A stretch of 49,293 bases of DNA, from the NCBI GenBank assembly GCA_010672165.1, contig JAAHHN010000022.1, forward strand, positions 1 to 49,293. Reading direction: 5' to 3'. The stretch's first letter is position 1. Each line of letters opens with the position of its first letter. The stretch comes from Spirulina sp. SIO3F2 (lineage in GTDB: Bacteria; Cyanobacteriota; Cyanobacteriia; Cyanobacteriales; Spirulinaceae). The notes beneath the pieces are model-generated. The model made no database searches, was not told the DNA's origin, and was given only the letters and a program-made list of their open reading frames with translations. This document shows positions 1 to 8,342 of this stretch, piece by piece. A program made the position numbers and the translations under genes.

Positions 1-404
1 TCCCAAACCCAATGGCCGAACAGGGGATAAATTAAGCCGGAAACGACGATCGCTACTACCAGATAGCCAATGAATTTCATGCGCTCGGCCACTGCCCCTG
101 AGAAAACCGTCGTGGTCGTGCCGCAAAACATGGTCTGAAACACGAAAAAAGGCGCAAGATCAGGCGCTTGAGCAAAATCTAAAAAGAAAAACTGCTGCCC
201 CCAAAACGGGTTGCCTGCCCCAAACATCAAGGCATAGCCAAACATCCAAAATAACCCAACAGAAATACCAAAATCAGCTAAGTTCTTAATTGCCACATTG
301 ATGCTGTTTTTCGATCGTGTCAACCCAGATTCTAAGCCCATAAACCCAGGTTGCATCAAAAAAATCAAGATGGCACAAACCAATAGCCATAAGGTATCAA
401 TCAT
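1..404 (-). CDS. amt: Ammonium transporter (Amt family), N-terminal part only
   Basis: This is the N-terminal 134 residues of an Amt/Mep/Rh-family ammonium channel in the inner membrane; the rest lies off the left edge. The start (MIDTLWLLVC) is the same as in the neighbour at 682-3084, and the two proteins are nearly identical over the shared stretch, including the Amt signature around 'GAVAERMKF' and the end 'YPLFGHWVW'. Hydrophobic segments alternate as expected. Both genes face the same way, so this is a tandem duplication with the copy at 682-3084 upstream. Whether this copy is a plain transporter or also carries sensor domains cannot be seen. Confidence 0.9.
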   Translation of the reverse strand, partial: MIDTLWLLVCAILIFLMQPGFMGLESGLTRSKNSINVAIKNLADFGISVGLFWMFGYALMFGAGNPFWGQQFFFLDFAQAPDLAPFFVFQTMFCGTTTTVFSGAVAERMKFIGYLVVAIVVSGLIYPLFGHWVW

Positions 405-506
405 CGGTTCTGCTCCCCAAAAAATGCCAGTCAAGCATTGATCATTTAAGAGCATTAATCGGTAGCAGGCAAGATGCAGATCTCAGTACAGGACAAAAAT
501 CATAGA

Positions 507-639
507 TTGTAGGTTGGGTTGACGAAGGAAACCCAACACCAGCGAGGATTACAGAGAATGTGTTGGGTTACTCTACGAGAAGCAAGCTATGTTTAATGTG
601 CGCTGCACGAGCTACGCCTACACTCAACCCAACCTACAA
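507..639. repeat. 133-bp MITE-like element with 15-bp terminal inverted repeats
   Basis: The ends TTGTAGGTTGGGTTG (507-521) and CAACCCAACCTACAA (625-639) are perfect 15-bp inverted repeats. Further copies of the core 'ACCCAAC' and 'TTGGGTT' lie inside, so the RNA would fold strongly. No ORF or clear target duplication is seen. The element fills the gap between the two tandem amt genes. This resembles the small non-autonomous repeats common in cyanobacterial intergenic regions; the parent transposase is not in view. Confidence 0.75.
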
Positions 640-681
640 CTTACTACATCTCACCTGCCGATCATCGTTAAGCCCAAAAAC

Positions 682-3084
682 TCAACCCCAGAAACTATCC
701 ACATCCACTTCACTTATTTCGGATTGCAAGGCTTTGAAATAATCACTCTCTGTAATTTTCTCTACCTCGGTTTGGCGCTTTTGCTCATCAATTTCAATTT
801 GCAACTCAACCAACTGCCGTTGCAATTCCACCTCCCGCTGTTTCCGTTCCGTAATATCTTGAATAATGCCATTGAAATAGAGTAACTGCCCTTGGGCATC
901 TCGCACGGCTTTGGTATTCTCTTCAATCCAAATAATGCTGCCATCCTTGCGATAGACCTGATATTCCAGATGCTTCACTTCGCCTTGAGCCATAATTTGA
1001 GCGTGAATTGCGGCTCGCTGCTGGGGATCAACATAGATCTGCGCCGCAATATCAGTAATATTAGTGAGCATCTCTTCAGGAGAATCATAACCATAGAGCT
1101 GGGCCAGCGCTTGATTGACTCGCAAAAATTGTCCATCAGGACTCTGTTGAAAAATCCCCTCTAAGGCATTTTCAAAAATGCTGCGATAGTTCTCCTCTGC
1201 GATTTGTAAGGCGGCCTGAGCTTCATGACGTTCAGTGACGTCAATCCCTACTACAACCGTTTCTTGGCCATGCTGATATTTTTGAGCCGCCATCAGATAA
1301 TGACGGGCGCGATCGCCCACATCAATGCGCACCTCTTCACAAGCCGAGCCGCGATCGCTGCCCAGAAACCCCTGCATAAAATGGCGATAATCTGGGCTGG
1401 AGTTAAATGAACCTAAGGGTTGGCCCACCATCAGCTCAGGCGAGAGGGCAAAGGTTTGAGCCAAGTATTGATTTACCCCCAAATAAATCCCTGCCTGGTT
1501 GAGCCAAGAAATGGAACCGGGCACGGCATTGAGCACCGCTTCGAGTTGATCGCGGGCGGCGGAGAGTTCTTTCGCTCTCGCTTCGAGGGTTTCGACCATA
1601 TGGTTAAACACCCGTGCCAGTTTGCCCAGTCCATCCGAGCGCTTGGCAACAGCGGCAAGATCCTGAGTCCGAAACGTTTTTGCCTCCACTGCTGCCGCCG
1701 CCGCAGTCACTTGCTGCACTTGCTGAAGATAATCCTGAATTTGCTGATTTTTAGCGGCTAACGCTTCAATCACCCGGTTATAGCAATGTGAAATCCGTCC
1801 GACTTCTGTAAAGGGTTCCACGGGTACACGTAAGCTCAGATCTTGAGTCTGGGCTTGGGTTTCCATCACCTGAAAGAGATCATAGAGTTCTGTTTTTGCA
1901 CCATGTTCTGCCACATTTAGACCTAGATCTTCCTCTTGGCTGGAAACCCGCAAGGGAGTAAGGCGATCGACTCCCTGGAGCAGCAGCCAGGCCAAGCCAA
2001 ACGCCCAGACAAAACACACCCCAATCCCCAGCAGTTGCACGGCAATTTGACTACCTTTGCTTAAGCCTGTGTTGAGGATTTCCGGTTGGGCAAAAAGTCC
2101 CACAGCCAATGTGCCCCAAACCCCACCGCCTGCATGAACCGCAACAGCCCCCACCGCATCATCAATCTGCCAATGCTCTAGCGCTTCCCAAACGAGCAAC
2201 ATCACTGCGCCACCAACTCCACCAATGATCACGGCAATGGGTGTGCTGACCACATTGCAGCTAGCAGAGACCGAGACCAAACCGGCCAGAGAGCCATAAA
2301 TCAGTAACTCAACTTCCAGCAAATGGTGCTTTAACCAACCGAGTAGCCCAGCGATCACCATCCCTGCAACGCCCGCTAGTAGCGTATGCACCAGAACCCC
2401 TGCCACCTCAGGGCTAAACGTGAGTAGACTACCACCATTAAACCCCAGCCAACCAAACCAGAGCAGTAAGGTACCCATCACCGAGAGGGGCAGATTTGAG
2501 CCATGAATTTTGCGGGCAGGCTGACCAGATTCAAAACGCCCTGCCCGTGGGCCAATCACCAGCAGCGCCGCCAACGACACCCATGCCCCCACGCTGTTGA
2601 CCACGGTTGATCCCGCGAAGTCATAAAAACCCAATTCGCGCAGCCAACCCACCGCATCCGGTGAACCCTCCACCAAGCCGCCCCAAACCCAATGACCAAA
2701 GATCGGGTAAATCAGTCCAGAGACAGCGATCGCTACCACCAGATAGCCCAAAAATTTCATGCGCTCGGCCACTGCTCCTGAAAAGATCGTGGTGGCGGTG
2801 CCACAAAACATGGCTTGAAAAATAAAAAAGGGCGCTAAATTGAGGTGTTCATTAACATCTAAAAAGAACAACTCTTGGCCCCACCATGGGTTACCAACCC
2901 CAAACATCAAGGCATAACCAAACATCCAAAATAAGCCCACCGAAACCCCAAAGTCAGCGAGGTTTTTGACGGCGACATTGATGCTGTTTTTGGAGCGGGT
3001 CAACCCCGATTCCAAGCCCATAAAACCGGGCTGCATCAAAAAAATCAAGATGGCACAGACGAGCAACCAAAGCGTATCAATCAT
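682..3084 (-). CDS. Ammonium transporter-like sensor: Amt fused to HAMP and PAS domains
   Basis: This 800-residue protein joins an Amt channel domain (about residues 1-380, with 'GAVAERMKF' and 'YDFAGSTVV') to cytoplasmic signalling modules. Two HAMP-like segments (about 405-510) are followed by two PAS domains (about 515-635 and 645-760, the second with a PAC end 'GIIQDITERK') and a coiled-coil tail. There is no histidine kinase, GGDEF or methyl-accepting output domain, so any signal must pass to a partner. The second pore histidine is present (H317 in 'AVAVHAGGG'), but the first twin-His position is Asn (N163 in 'STVVNSVG'). This suggests a sensor rather than an efficient transporter, by analogy with known Amt sensor fusions. 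It lies upstream of the partial amt paralog in the same orientation. Confidence 0.9.
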   Translation of the reverse strand: MIDTLWLLVCAILIFLMQPGFMGLESGLTRSKNSINVAVKNLADFGVSVGLFWMFGYALMFGVGNPWWGQELFFLDVNEHLNLAPFFIFQAMFCGTATTIFSGAVAERMKFLGYLVVAIAVSGLIYPIFGHWVWGGLVEGSPDAVGWLRELGFYDFAGSTVVNSVGAWVSLAALLVIGPRAGRFESGQPARKIHGSNLPLSVMGTLLLWFGWLGFNGGSLLTFSPEVAGVLVHTLLAGVAGMVIAGLLGWLKHHLLEVELLIYGSLAGLVSVSASCNVVSTPIAVIIGGVGGAVMLLVWEALEHWQIDDAVGAVAVHAGGGVWGTLAVGLFAQPEILNTGLSKGSQIAVQLLGIGVCFVWAFGLAWLLLQGVDRLTPLRVSSQEEDLGLNVAEHGAKTELYDLFQVMETQAQTQDLSLRVPVEPFTEVGRISHCYNRVIEALAAKNQQIQDYLQQVQQVTAAAAAVEAKTFRTQDLAAVAKRSDGLGKLARVFNHMVETLEARAKELSAARDQLEAVLNAVPGSISWLNQAGIYLGVNQYLAQTFALSPELMVGQPLGSFNSSPDYRHFMQGFLGSDRGSACEEVRIDVGDRARHYLMAAQKYQHGQETVVVGIDVTERHEAQAALQIAEENYRSIFENALEGIFQQSPDGQFLRVNQALAQLYGYDSPEEMLTNITDIAAQIYVDPQQRAAIHAQIMAQGEVKHLEYQVYRKDGSIIWIEENTKAVRDAQGQLLYFNGIIQDITERKQREVELQRQLVELQIEIDEQKRQTEVEKITESDYFKALQSEISEVDVDSFWG

Positions 3085-3192
3085 AGGTCAGAGCGATTCA
3101 GAGTAGTAGATGAGGGACAATATTGACATTATTTACGTCCCTCAGCGTAGCAGGAATCGTTCAACCCAGAATCAACTTAGCTTTAATTGGCG

Positions 3193-4221
3193 TCACCAAG
3201 AATCAGCTACACCACTGCCACTTAGCCACTCGTCGAGATCACGCTCAGCCGGAGCTGCATTAAACAGATGCAAGCCAAAATCACGAGAAAGATCTTCACA
3301 GACCTTGATGCCCCGGACACTATTACCCTTGACATCCAGGGGTGGTGAGAATGTGCCGAGACCCAAACGACCGGGAACCAGAGCGGTAATACCACCACCA
3401 ACTCCACTTTTAGCAGGCATCCCCACCTTGTAAGCCCATTCTCCGGAATAGTCGTACATTCCACAGGTGAGCATCACACTGACCACATCCTGGACATATT
3501 CCGCCGCGATCGCTCGCTCACCCGTAATCGGGTTAACGCCACCGTTAGCCAGAGTGGCACTGATCATAGCCAGATCGTGGGTGTTGATCAAAATCGAGCA
3601 TTGTTGAAAATACAAGTCCAGGGTTTCTTCAATACGATCGCTGACCATGCCAAAGTTACGCATCAGATAGGCCATGGCGCGATTGCGATCGCCCGTGGCT
3701 TTTTCCGATAAAAAGATGGGCACATTAATATCATGTTCGCGCCCAGTGTAACGGCGGAATAAATCCAACACCCGCTTCAAGCGTTCGGTGGCATCTTTGC
3801 CTGTAATCAGATCCGTGGTAGCGATCGCCCCCGCATTCACCATTGGGTTATAGGGGCGATTCGTTTTTTCATCCAACACAATCGAATTAAAGGCTTCCCC
3901 GGTAGGTTCAACCCCAACTTTGCAATTGACGTAGGCGCGATCGTGATGTTCCAGGGCCAAACCATAGACAAAGGCCTTAGAAATGGATTGAATCGTAAAG
4001 TCAATTTGGCAATCCCCCACTTCAAATGTCTGGCCATCGGTGGTGATGACACAAATACCAAACCATTCTGGTTTAGCAAGAGCCAGTTCTGGAATATAGT
4101 CCGCAACTTTGCCATCCGTTAACGGATGATATTTTTCATGCAGTTCTGTGAGATACGTCCGAAAGGGCGCCGCAGCGGCCTGAATGGAACTGGCAAAACT
4201 ACTGAGGTTGGGTTTAGACAT
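3193..4221 (-). CDS. glsA: Glutaminase A
   Basis: This enzyme hydrolyses L-glutamine to glutamate and ammonia in the cytoplasm. The 342-residue protein has the serine-dependent beta-lactamase/glutaminase fold signature S79-I-S-K82 in '[10 protein letters not shown]'. The family blocks '[10 protein letters not shown]' and '[15 protein letters not shown]' are also present. Length is slightly above the usual 305-330, from a short N-terminal extension. It lies 19 bp downstream of the MinD-like ATPase gene and upstream of the ammonium-transporter genes, all on the minus strand. A link of glutamine breakdown with ammonium sensing is plausible, but a shared transcript is not shown. Confidence 0.95.
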   Translation of the reverse strand: MSKPNLSSFASSIQAAAAPFRTYLTELHEKYHPLTDGKVADYIPELALAKPEWFGICVITTDGQTFEVGDCQIDFTIQSISKAFVYGLALEHHDRAYVNCKVGVEPTGEAFNSIVLDEKTNRPYNPMVNAGAIATTDLITGKDATERLKRVLDLFRRYTGREHDINVPIFLSEKATGDRNRAMAYLMRNFGMVSDRIEETLDLYFQQCSILINTHDLAMISATLANGGVNPITGERAIAAEYVQDVVSVMLTCGMYDYSGEWAYKVGMPAKSGVGGGITALVPGRLGLGTFSPPLDVKGNSVRGIKVCEDLSRDFGLHLFNAAPAERDLDEWLSGSGVADSW

Positions 4222-4240
4222 GTGTGTTTTTAAACCGAAA

Positions 4241-4993
4241 TTAAATCAATTGCTGGGCGACTTTCTGAAATTCTTGGCTAATTTCATGACTGGCTTGCTT
4301 GAGACAAAATACGCCTTCACTCGCCAGTTGTGCCATATCTTCCGAGAGGGGAAACACGCCTGCAACAGGTACATCGTAAGCTTGTTCAACTTTCTGTTTG
4401 AGTGCCGTTTTATCTAGCTTGCTATGGGCTTTATTAATGATTAGCAGCATTTGCCGCACCTTCAGTTGCCGTGCCACATCAACAGTGACAGCTGTACCTT
4501 GGTAGTCCTGTTTATCTGGGCGTAAAATCAAAGCAAGGACATGGGAGATTGCAATTGAAAGAAACGTTTCTTTAGACAAACCAGGGTGGGTATCAATCAG
4601 TAGATAATCGAGTTCTAAACCTTTGACCAGTTTACGCAAGCCATCATTGAGCAGCTTAACGTCATAGCCTTCTTGGAGAATCCGGGCAATATCATCTGCG
4701 TTGGTACTCGCAGGGACGAGAAACAGCTTACTGTCATCTACCAAACCAACATTCGCACTCACATCATAGGCTGCATCGGTAATCGGTGCTTCACCCCACA
4801 AATACGTGTTTAAGGATTTAGAAATTTGTTCGGGTTCGAGGCAAAACAGATTATGAATACCGGGGGAAGGAATATCAGTATCCACGACACCAACTCGATG
4901 CCCTTGTTGCGCGATCGTCGTGGCAAGGTTAGCAGTAAAGTTCGACTTCCCTGTCCCACCGCGATAGGAATGAATTGAAATAACTTTAGGCAT
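4241..4993 (-). CDS. MinD/ParA-family P-loop ATPase
   Basis: The 250-residue protein begins with a deviant Walker A motif, '[10 protein letters not shown]' (residues 9-18), in which Arg11 replaces the usual signature lysine of KGGxGKT. A ParA-type 'VDTDIPSPG' and a Walker B-like '[11 protein letters not shown]' follow. Such SIMIBI ATPases dimerise on ATP and usually control positioning, partition or motility machinery. No ParB/MinE-like partner is adjacent; the neighbours are glsA downstream and an exported protein upstream. The target is unknown. The 250 bp upstream hold no convincing gene, only an AT-rich dyad 'TGAAATGATTACTTTCA' around 5064-5080 that could be a regulatory site. Confidence 0.88.
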   Translation of the reverse strand: MPKVISIHSYRGGTGKSNFTANLATTIAQQGHRVGVVDTDIPSPGIHNLFCLEPEQISKSLNTYLWGEAPITDAAYDVSANVGLVDDSKLFLVPASTNADDIARILQEGYDVKLLNDGLRKLVKGLELDYLLIDTHPGLSKETFLSIAISHVLALILRPDKQDYQGTAVTVDVARQLKVRQMLLIINKAHSKLDKTALKQKVEQAYDVPVAGVFPLSEDMAQLASEGVFCLKQASHEISQEFQKVAQQLI

Positions 4994-5256
4994 AATACAA
5001 ACAATACAGTTGTGTTTTTAAGCTAACTTTTTAAAGTCGGGTGGGCATTGCCCAGCACAATATTGAAATGATTACTTTCAATATATTAATATTGCAGTCT
5101 CTTAGGATAACGGATAGTCGTACGTTATGGTGAACGACCAACACGATGATTTTTCTAATTTACTTGTCGCCGCCGAACAGCCCCTTACACCATCCATCAA
5201 CCTCTCAGCAACAATAAATGACAATCAGGTCTCAATTGAAGGGAGCTGTTGAATTC

Positions 5257-5892
5257 TTAAGGATTCGGACAATCCAAGGCCCCCAACTCACCGCCCCCCA
5301 ATTCTAAAACCAGCTTGGGCACATCTTCTTTGAGCATTACGGTAATGTGGCCGCTGGGCGTTGTGCCGTCACTGAGTTGGGCTAACTCAAGCCAATAAGC
5401 GTAATGCTCACCTATGCGAATCTCGCCTGTGTTCCGTTCAAAGCCTAACTGACCTTGGCGACGAGCTTGATCAAGGATGATGCCATCGGGGTAGGTGTAG
5501 ACTAAGCCTGCATTCTGGTAGTCCAGGTAGAGTTCTAAGCCATAAATGGAACGTAAACCCAGTTCGAGACGATCGCGGGGCACAAAGTTCACAAAGTCTT
5601 CAAGGCTAAATTGCTCCGAGCGAATTCGACCGCGATAAATTGGCGTGCTGCACGACCCTCGCGCTCGAACACCCGATCGCCGACCTGGCGGAAAAATTGA
5701 AGCTTCAAAGACAAATTTTTGTCCCCCATCGGTGCGCTGCACAATCAGATCCTCACCCAGGCCCGCTTGTAGCGTATGGTTGCCCAGAATCCAAGCGGCG
5801 ACGACTTCAGTGTTTTGGCCGGGTAGGGCAGCAGCGGGACGAGCGATGCAGAGGCATAATCCCGCTGCTAGAGCAAAAAACAAACGACGCAT
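5257..5892 (-). CDS. Exported protein of unknown function
   Basis: I do not recognise the family. The 211-residue product starts with a signal peptide: 'MRR', a hydrophobic stretch to about residue 20, then 'RPAAALPGQ' with a likely cleavage after ALA-type residues near 22-23. The mature part is mostly predicted beta strand, with acidic and aromatic patches such as 'LELYLDYQNAGLVYTYPDG', and two cysteines (one in 'RGSCSTP', one near the C terminus in 'LDCPNP') that could form a disulfide. It probably acts in the periplasm or at the surface. The next genes are separately arranged, so context gives no functional clue. Confidence 0.75.
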   Translation of the reverse strand: MRRLFFALAAGLCLCIARPAAALPGQNTEVVAAWILGNHTLQAGLGEDLIVQRTDGGQKFVFEASIFPPGRRSGVRARGSCSTPIYRGRIRSEQFSLEDFVNFVPRDRLELGLRSIYGLELYLDYQNAGLVYTYPDGIILDQARRQGQLGFERNTGEIRIGEHYAYWLELAQLSDGTTPSGHITVMLKEDVPKLVLELGGGELGALDCPNP

Positions 5893-5975
5893 GGTAGAGC
5901 AACTCTCAAAGCGGCGTCTTAATTATAGGCGACGGGTATGGGGTCTTGAGGCATGGTTTTGGGTGGTGCGATCGC

Positions 5976-6128
5976 TCAAGCCACTGCATAATCTGTATAT
6001 TCTCGCAGTGCTGGATATTGAAAACCCAGCACAATCTGGTCTTTCGCAAACCCTCGCTCAACTAACTCCTGAGCAATCTGCAATTCTGTGGTGTTTTGCT
6101 GAACCCAAATTTTCCCGTCTTTAATGTC
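5976..6128 (-). pseudogene. 3' remnant of an xisI-family gene
   Basis: The minus strand reads about 50 codons that match the C-terminal half of XisI-family proteins. It begins '[15 protein letters not shown]', continues through 'IAQELVERGFAKDQIVLGFQ' and ends 'YTDYAVA' then stop. XisI was named for control of fdxN-element excision in Anabaena, and xisH/xisI pairs are widespread in cyanobacteria. The N-terminal half and any xisH are missing. The tatC stop codon lies inside the remnant (6121-6123), so the last few tatC codons and the remnant share a junction. A deletion or insertion seems to have fused the 3' end of tatC to a decayed xisI. Too short and unstarted to be functional. Confidence 0.75.
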
Positions 6129-6882
6129 CGGTTAACTTCACTGCACCAATCCCGCCAAAATATAATCCCAACACTGCACTCGCCAACAATGATTGGGTAA
6201 TCGGATCAGTCGAAGGCGTGAGCACTGCCCCCAACACCACCGAAACCAAAATCACATAGCGCCAACCCTTAAGCATTTGCCCTGAGGAAACAATCCCAAG
6301 AGTTCCCAAAATTAGCTGTAATACAGGCACTTGGAAGACCAAACCTGTGCAAAACATTAATAGTAAAATAAACTCAAAATAGCGATCGATTGACCAGGCT
6401 TGCTCCACCACATCTGCGCCGTAGGTAATAAAAAACCGAAGTGCTGCGGGGGTCAGCACCCAGTAAGAAAACGCCAATCCGGCAAAAAAGAGCACCGCTG
6501 ACCCCAACACGGCTGGCCCAAGCAAGCGCCGTTCTCGACGGGTCAAGCCCGGTAACACAAACTGAATAATTTGGTACAGCACAAAGGGACTGGCCACAAT
6601 CAAGCCGCTGTAACCTGCCACCTTCATCGAGACAAAGAAAAACTCGCCTGGGGCCAGTTGCAAGAACTTCACATCACCTGCGGGGCCTTCGAGCCATTCG
6701 ACGAGTGGACGCACCGCCACAAAGCAACCCACAATCGCCACGATAATCGCGCCCAATGACCAGAAAATCCGTTGGCGTAACTCGTCGAGATGGTCAATCA
6801 GCGACATCTCTACATCATCGGGCACTTCATTGAGATACGTGTCGGGTAACGATTCTGTGGATTTATCTTCAGTGGTGGTCAT
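6121..6882 (-). CDS. tatC: Sec-independent (Tat) protein translocase subunit TatC
   Basis: TatC is the integral-membrane receptor of the twin-arginine pathway and binds RR signal peptides. The protein has the N-terminal signature '[15 protein letters not shown]', the '[20 protein letters not shown]' block and six hydrophobic segments. The ATG at 6882 ([11 protein letters not shown]) is preferred over a TTG five codons upstream, giving 253 residues. The C-terminal codons run into an xisI remnant, so the extreme tail ('VKLTGH') may be a replacement. No tatA/tatB lies nearby, which is common in cyanobacteria. Confidence 0.95.
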   Translation of the reverse strand: MTTTEDKSTESLPDTYLNEVPDDVEMSLIDHLDELRQRIFWSLGAIIVAIVGCFVAVRPLVEWLEGPAGDVKFLQLAPGEFFFVSMKVAGYSGLIVASPFVLYQIIQFVLPGLTRRERRLLGPAVLGSAVLFFAGLAFSYWVLTPAALRFFITYGADVVEQAWSIDRYFEFILLLMFCTGLVFQVPVLQLILGTLGIVSSGQMLKGWRYVILVSVVLGAVLTPSTDPITQSLLASAVLGLYFGGIGAVKLTGH

Positions 6883-7006
6883 AAACAGGCGGCACAAACA
6901 ATGCCCCTTATTGTATCGGATTGTTTCGAGGCACTCGGGGGTGGGGGCAGCGATCGCGCTCCAAATTGCCTACATTAGTGAGATGTGAACTATTTTGAGG
7001 TTGCTG

Positions 7007-7426
7007 ATGCGTCAAACTCTTCTGCTGCTGTGCTGTACCCTCATGCCTTGGGCGATCGCTCCTATCAGTTTTGCCCAAACCCCATCCCTGAAACAATCAC
7101 CGACTGAAGCCAGCACGATCGATGTCGCAGCACTGATTGCACATTTGCAGACCATCAATGCTCGCATGTACGGCGCGTATTGGTGTCCTCGTGGCGCAGA
7201 GCAAAAGCTATTGTTTGGCGATGAAAATCTGCTGGTGGATTCGGAAATATATGTCGAATGTGCTGAGGGTGGGCCCAATCGCGCTACACCCTGGCTATGT
7301 AGCCCCCATCGCCTTGAGATTTATCCCACTTGGATCATTAATGGGAAAGATTACGAGGGAGTGCTGAGCCTCGCACAGTTAGCAGAGATTTCAGGGTTTT
7401 TCGAGGTGGAATTGATCGAAGAGTAA
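7007..7426 (+). CDS. Exported thioredoxin-like protein with degenerate active site
   Basis: The 139-residue protein has a signal peptide (hydrophobic residues 4-20, 'SFAQ' cleavage region). The following domain resembles the C-terminal thioredoxin domain of cyanobacterial VKOR proteins: 'MYGAYWCP', 'EQKLLFG', 'YVEC' and the cis-proline region 'YPTWIINGK'. The expected CPHC redox pair reads C60-P-R-G63, so the second cysteine is gone, although Cys60 and two other cysteines remain. The protein therefore cannot be an ordinary CXXC oxidoreductase. The ATG at 7007 has a GAGG 7 bases upstream; a TTG at 6995 is the alternative. No VKOR membrane domain is fused or adjacent. Confidence 0.8.
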   Translation: MRQTLLLLCCTLMPWAIAPISFAQTPSLKQSPTEASTIDVAALIAHLQTINARMYGAYWCPRGAEQKLLFGDENLLVDSEIYVECAEGGPNRATPWLCSPHRLEIYPTWIINGKDYEGVLSLAQLAEISGFFEVELIEE

Positions 7427-7450
7427 AGCGATCATCCCTAACCCTCAACA

Positions 7451-8215
7451 TCACAGCCTTGCTCGAAATTGCCGCCGGAATTCTCGAAGGGCTTGCCGTT
7501 GGCCCAAAATTTGGCTTTGCTGGATTAAGTGAGGCACAGTTGCAATATCGAGCTGTGGGAAGGCAAGGCTTTGGGGAGCAGGTTGATAAGCCTCAGCAAC
7601 GCGGTGATACACCTCCAGGCTTTGTCGTCGATAGCGCCAGATTTCAGGCACTCCTAACGCTGCATAGATTGTGTGTTTATTTAGGGAAGAATGAGTATAG
7701 TCTGATTCAATAACAAGGTCAGGTGGCGGATCATTAGGTAGTTGGATGTTTTTTCCTCGGACACGGGCCTCATTTTGAATATAAAAACAGGAATCTGGTT
7801 CCACTGCACGGCTTAGGTCAGGTTGAGCGAGGGTCAATGATCCTAAACTCCGAACTTCTAATTCCAACTCATCAACAAGCAACGTCACCAGATCTTCCAA
7901 AATACGCTTGGGTTCTTCGTGTTCGGCACGGGGCATTCTAATTTCCAAAATATTGTTTGCGTAGGCGATGCGCCAGGGTCGGGCACCTCCCACATCGGCG
8001 AGCAACGCTTGCAAGGTTGACCAGCTCAAAGGCTGGAGAATTAGGCAGTCGAGATCGCCCGGTTCAGTGATGTGGAGCCGATCGCCCGTGTAGAGAAAAT
8101 GGCGATCGCGCTCTGATGCCAACTCACTAATAAGCGCTTGAAATGTTGACCAGCGCAAATGGGGGAGTGTGAAGCAGGTTTCTGATGTTAGTGGAGCGGG
8201 TAAGGTTGCAACCAT
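7451..8215 (-). CDS. Uma2-family (DUF820) putative endonuclease
   Basis: The Uma2 family has a restriction-endonuclease-like fold and is greatly expanded in cyanobacteria; its role is unclear. Family blocks are the N-terminal 'NNILEIRMPRAEHE', 'EPDSCFYIQNEARV', the acidic catalytic-type stretch 'PPPDLVIESDYTHSSLNK' and 'YAALGVPEIWRY'. Length is 254 residues against about 190 for the family. The extra N-terminus looks like a partial internal duplication: 'LRWSTFQALISE' near residue 21 echoes 'LSWSTLQALLAD' near residue 63, each followed by a strand ending in a hydrophobic-acidic pattern. It is convergent with the thioredoxin-like gene and stands alone. Confidence 0.87.
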   Translation of the reverse strand: MVATLPAPLTSETCFTLPHLRWSTFQALISELASERDRHFLYTGDRLHITEPGDLDCLILQPLSWSTLQALLADVGGARPWRIAYANNILEIRMPRAEHEEPKRILEDLVTLLVDELELEVRSLGSLTLAQPDLSRAVEPDSCFYIQNEARVRGKNIQLPNDPPPDLVIESDYTHSSLNKHTIYAALGVPEIWRYRRQSLEVYHRVAEAYQPAPQSLAFPQLDIATVPHLIQQSQILGQRQALREFRRQFRARL

Positions 8216-8342
8216 AATGTTGCGAGGTTAGTTGAACGTGTTGTCATTGTAGCGAGCATTGATGAGAAATATAGCTGTTTGGGTTGTCTCCTTGTAATAC
8301 TTGTAGTATATTTTGTAGTGTCAACCCTTTAGGTGAGCGATC

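Noticed and set aside
5127-5252. Small plus-strand ORF of 41 codons between the ParA-like gene and the exported protein
   Set aside because: No ribosome-binding site, no recognisable motif, and low-complexity polar composition; not enough to call a gene.
5645-6124. Plus-strand open frame of 159 codons
   Set aside because: It is antisense to the exported-protein gene and to the xisI remnant; the minus strand explains the coding signal.
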